Assembly (NCBI GenBank): GCA_021300125.1
Contig: JAJTHX010000267.1
Span: forward strand, 1-6,368
Direction of reading: 5' to 3'
Origin: Betaproteobacteria bacterium
GTDB lineage: Bacteria > Pseudomonadota > Gammaproteobacteria > Burkholderiales > SG8-41
Length of the DNA stretch: 6,368 bases
In this document: piece by piece, positions 5,468 through 6,368 of the stretch
Numbering within the stretch: the first letter of the stretch is position 1
Layout of the letters: the number at the start of each line of letters is the position of its first letter
Program-made: the position numbers and the translations under genes
Notes under the pieces: model-generated
Told to the model about the DNA's origin: nothing
The model's database searches: none
What the model saw: the letters and a program-made list of their open reading frames with translations, nothing else

Positions 5468-6368
5468 ATGCCTATCCGCACCTTCCCTGGTGACACCACC
5501 CCTGTCCAGCCCTCGCCCGGCCCGCTGCTGGACAACTGGAACCTCCTGCGCTCCTTCATCGCCATCTACGAGACCGGCACCCTTACTGGTGCCGCACAGC
5601 GACTGGTCACCACCCAGCCCAGCATGGGCCGCCACCTGCGTGAACTGGAGGAGAGCCTGGGCGAGACCCTGTTCGTACGCCTGCCCGGCCGGCTCAAGCC
5701 GAACGCCCGGGCAGACGCGCTGTACGCCGCCATCACACCCATGCACCAGGCCGTTCGCGACGCCGAGCGGCTGTTCGGCGAGGATACCGAACAGGTCGCG
5801 GGCTTGGTGCGGGTCGCGGTGGGAGAGGCCTACGGGTATCACGTCGTGCCGCAGATTCTGGCGCCGCTGCTCAATGCGTACCCAGAGCTCGAGATCGAAC
5901 TGTCGGTCTCCAACCAGAGCGAAAACCTGCTGCGCCGCGATGCCGACATCGCAGTGCGTTACTTCCGGCCACAGCAGGACGGAATCATCGTCCGCAAGCT
6001 TGGCCGAGCGGACATGGGTCTATACGCGCACGAGTCCTACCTCGCCCGCTTCGGAGAGCCTGTCGGTTTCGAGATCCCGCCTGGTGGCGTGCTCGCCGGT
6101 TTCGACCGCATGCCCATGCGGCTGAGCGAATCGTTGCGCGGGGCGGCGCCCGATCGGCCGCTGCAGTTTCGCTGGCGCAGCGATGCGGTGCTGGCCTTGC
6201 AGGCCGCGATTGAGAGTGGGGCCTGCATCGGCATGATGTTCAACCACATCGCAGCGACTCGGCCCGGGCTGCGGCGTGTGTTGGCCAGTCAGGTCGGCTT
6301 CGCCAACGAGGTATGGCTGTGCGCCCACGATGATCTGCGCCGCAGCAGCCGCATGCGCTTGGTGTGGC
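5468..6368 (+). CDS. LysR-family transcriptional regulator, incomplete at the window end
   Basis: The frame from ATG 5468 stays open to the end of the window (300 complete codons). An N-terminal leader of about 20 residues rich in Pro is followed by the winged helix-turn-helix (about 24-84). Its landmarks are WNLLRSFIAIYETGTLTGAA, then QRLVTTQPSMGRHLRELEESLG and ETLFVR, the standard LysR DNA-binding pattern. A linker helix follows, then the periplasmic-binding-protein-like effector domain (from about 105, GLVRVAVGEAYGYHVVPQIL, with DADIAVRYFRP and ESGACIGMMFNHIA). LysR proteins are usually about 300 residues, so only a short C-terminal piece is missing. No clear ribosome site precedes 5468; the ATGs at 5442, 5451 and 5463 are in another frame. 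Divergence from the lipoprotein gene suggests local control; the inducer is unknown. Confidence 0.9.
   Translation, partial: MPIRTFPGDTTPVQPSPGPLLDNWNLLRSFIAIYETGTLTGAAQRLVTTQPSMGRHLRELEESLGETLFVRLPGRLKPNARADALYAAITPMHQAVRDAERLFGEDTEQVAGLVRVAVGEAYGYHVVPQILAPLLNAYPELEIELSVSNQSENLLRRDADIAVRYFRPQQDGIIVRKLGRADMGLYAHESYLARFGEPVGFEIPPGGVLAGFDRMPMRLSESLRGAAPDRPLQFRWRSDAVLALQAAIESGACIGMMFNHIAATRPGLRRVLASQVGFANEVWLCAHDDLRRSSRMRLVW

Noticed and set aside
5403..6125. 240-codon plus-strand frame over the regulator, starting MAITRRSHQTRQ
   Set aside because: Rich in Ser, Arg, Pro and Thr with no family features; it is an out-of-frame shadow of the LysR gene, whose true frame starts at 5468 and shows a full helix-turn-helix.

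Overview
The window reads as a piece of a GC-rich proteobacterial chromosome, most likely a beta- or gammaproteobacterium. This is inferred from the outer-membrane lipoproteins, the MipA/OmpV barrel, the LysR regulator and the IS3-type element, together with strong G/C preference at third codon positions. Nothing in it fixes the genus.

Left edge (1-597): the last 34 residues of an IS3-family transposase and the probable right end of its insertion sequence. The element abuts a haloacid dehalogenase (type II, HAD fold) gene that has lost its N-terminal part, including the catalytic aspartate. The remnant is probably a dead gene.

Centre (749-4192, minus strand): three tightly packed genes that look like one operon read right to left. 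The first encodes a Tat-exported Acg/nitroreductase-like flavoprotein with a lipobox. The second encodes an alpha/beta-hydrolase lipoprotein with a complete Ser-Asp-His triad. The third encodes a MipA/OmpV outer-membrane barrel whose likely ATG overlaps the hydrolase stop codon (ATGA). All three products are predicted to leave the cytoplasm, so the unit looks like an envelope module pairing a redox protein, an esterase/lipase and a barrel. Its substrate cannot be read from the sequence.

4193-4513 is a relatively AT-richer intergenic stretch with nested inverted repeats and no convincing gene. It is followed by a small possible membrane peptide (4514-4681) with a good ribosome binding site.

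Right part (4711-6368): a minus-strand DUF3313-like lipoprotein gene is divergent from a plus-strand LysR-type regulator that runs off the window. The 115 bp between them hold a perfect 8-bp inverted repeat (5398-5405 / 5436-5443), the best candidate operator in the window. The arrangement suggests the LysR protein controls the lipoprotein gene, itself, or both.

No tRNA, rRNA, CRISPR array or phage gene was seen. The most interesting element is the three-gene envelope operon. Each family is known, and the combination is what deserves a comparative look.
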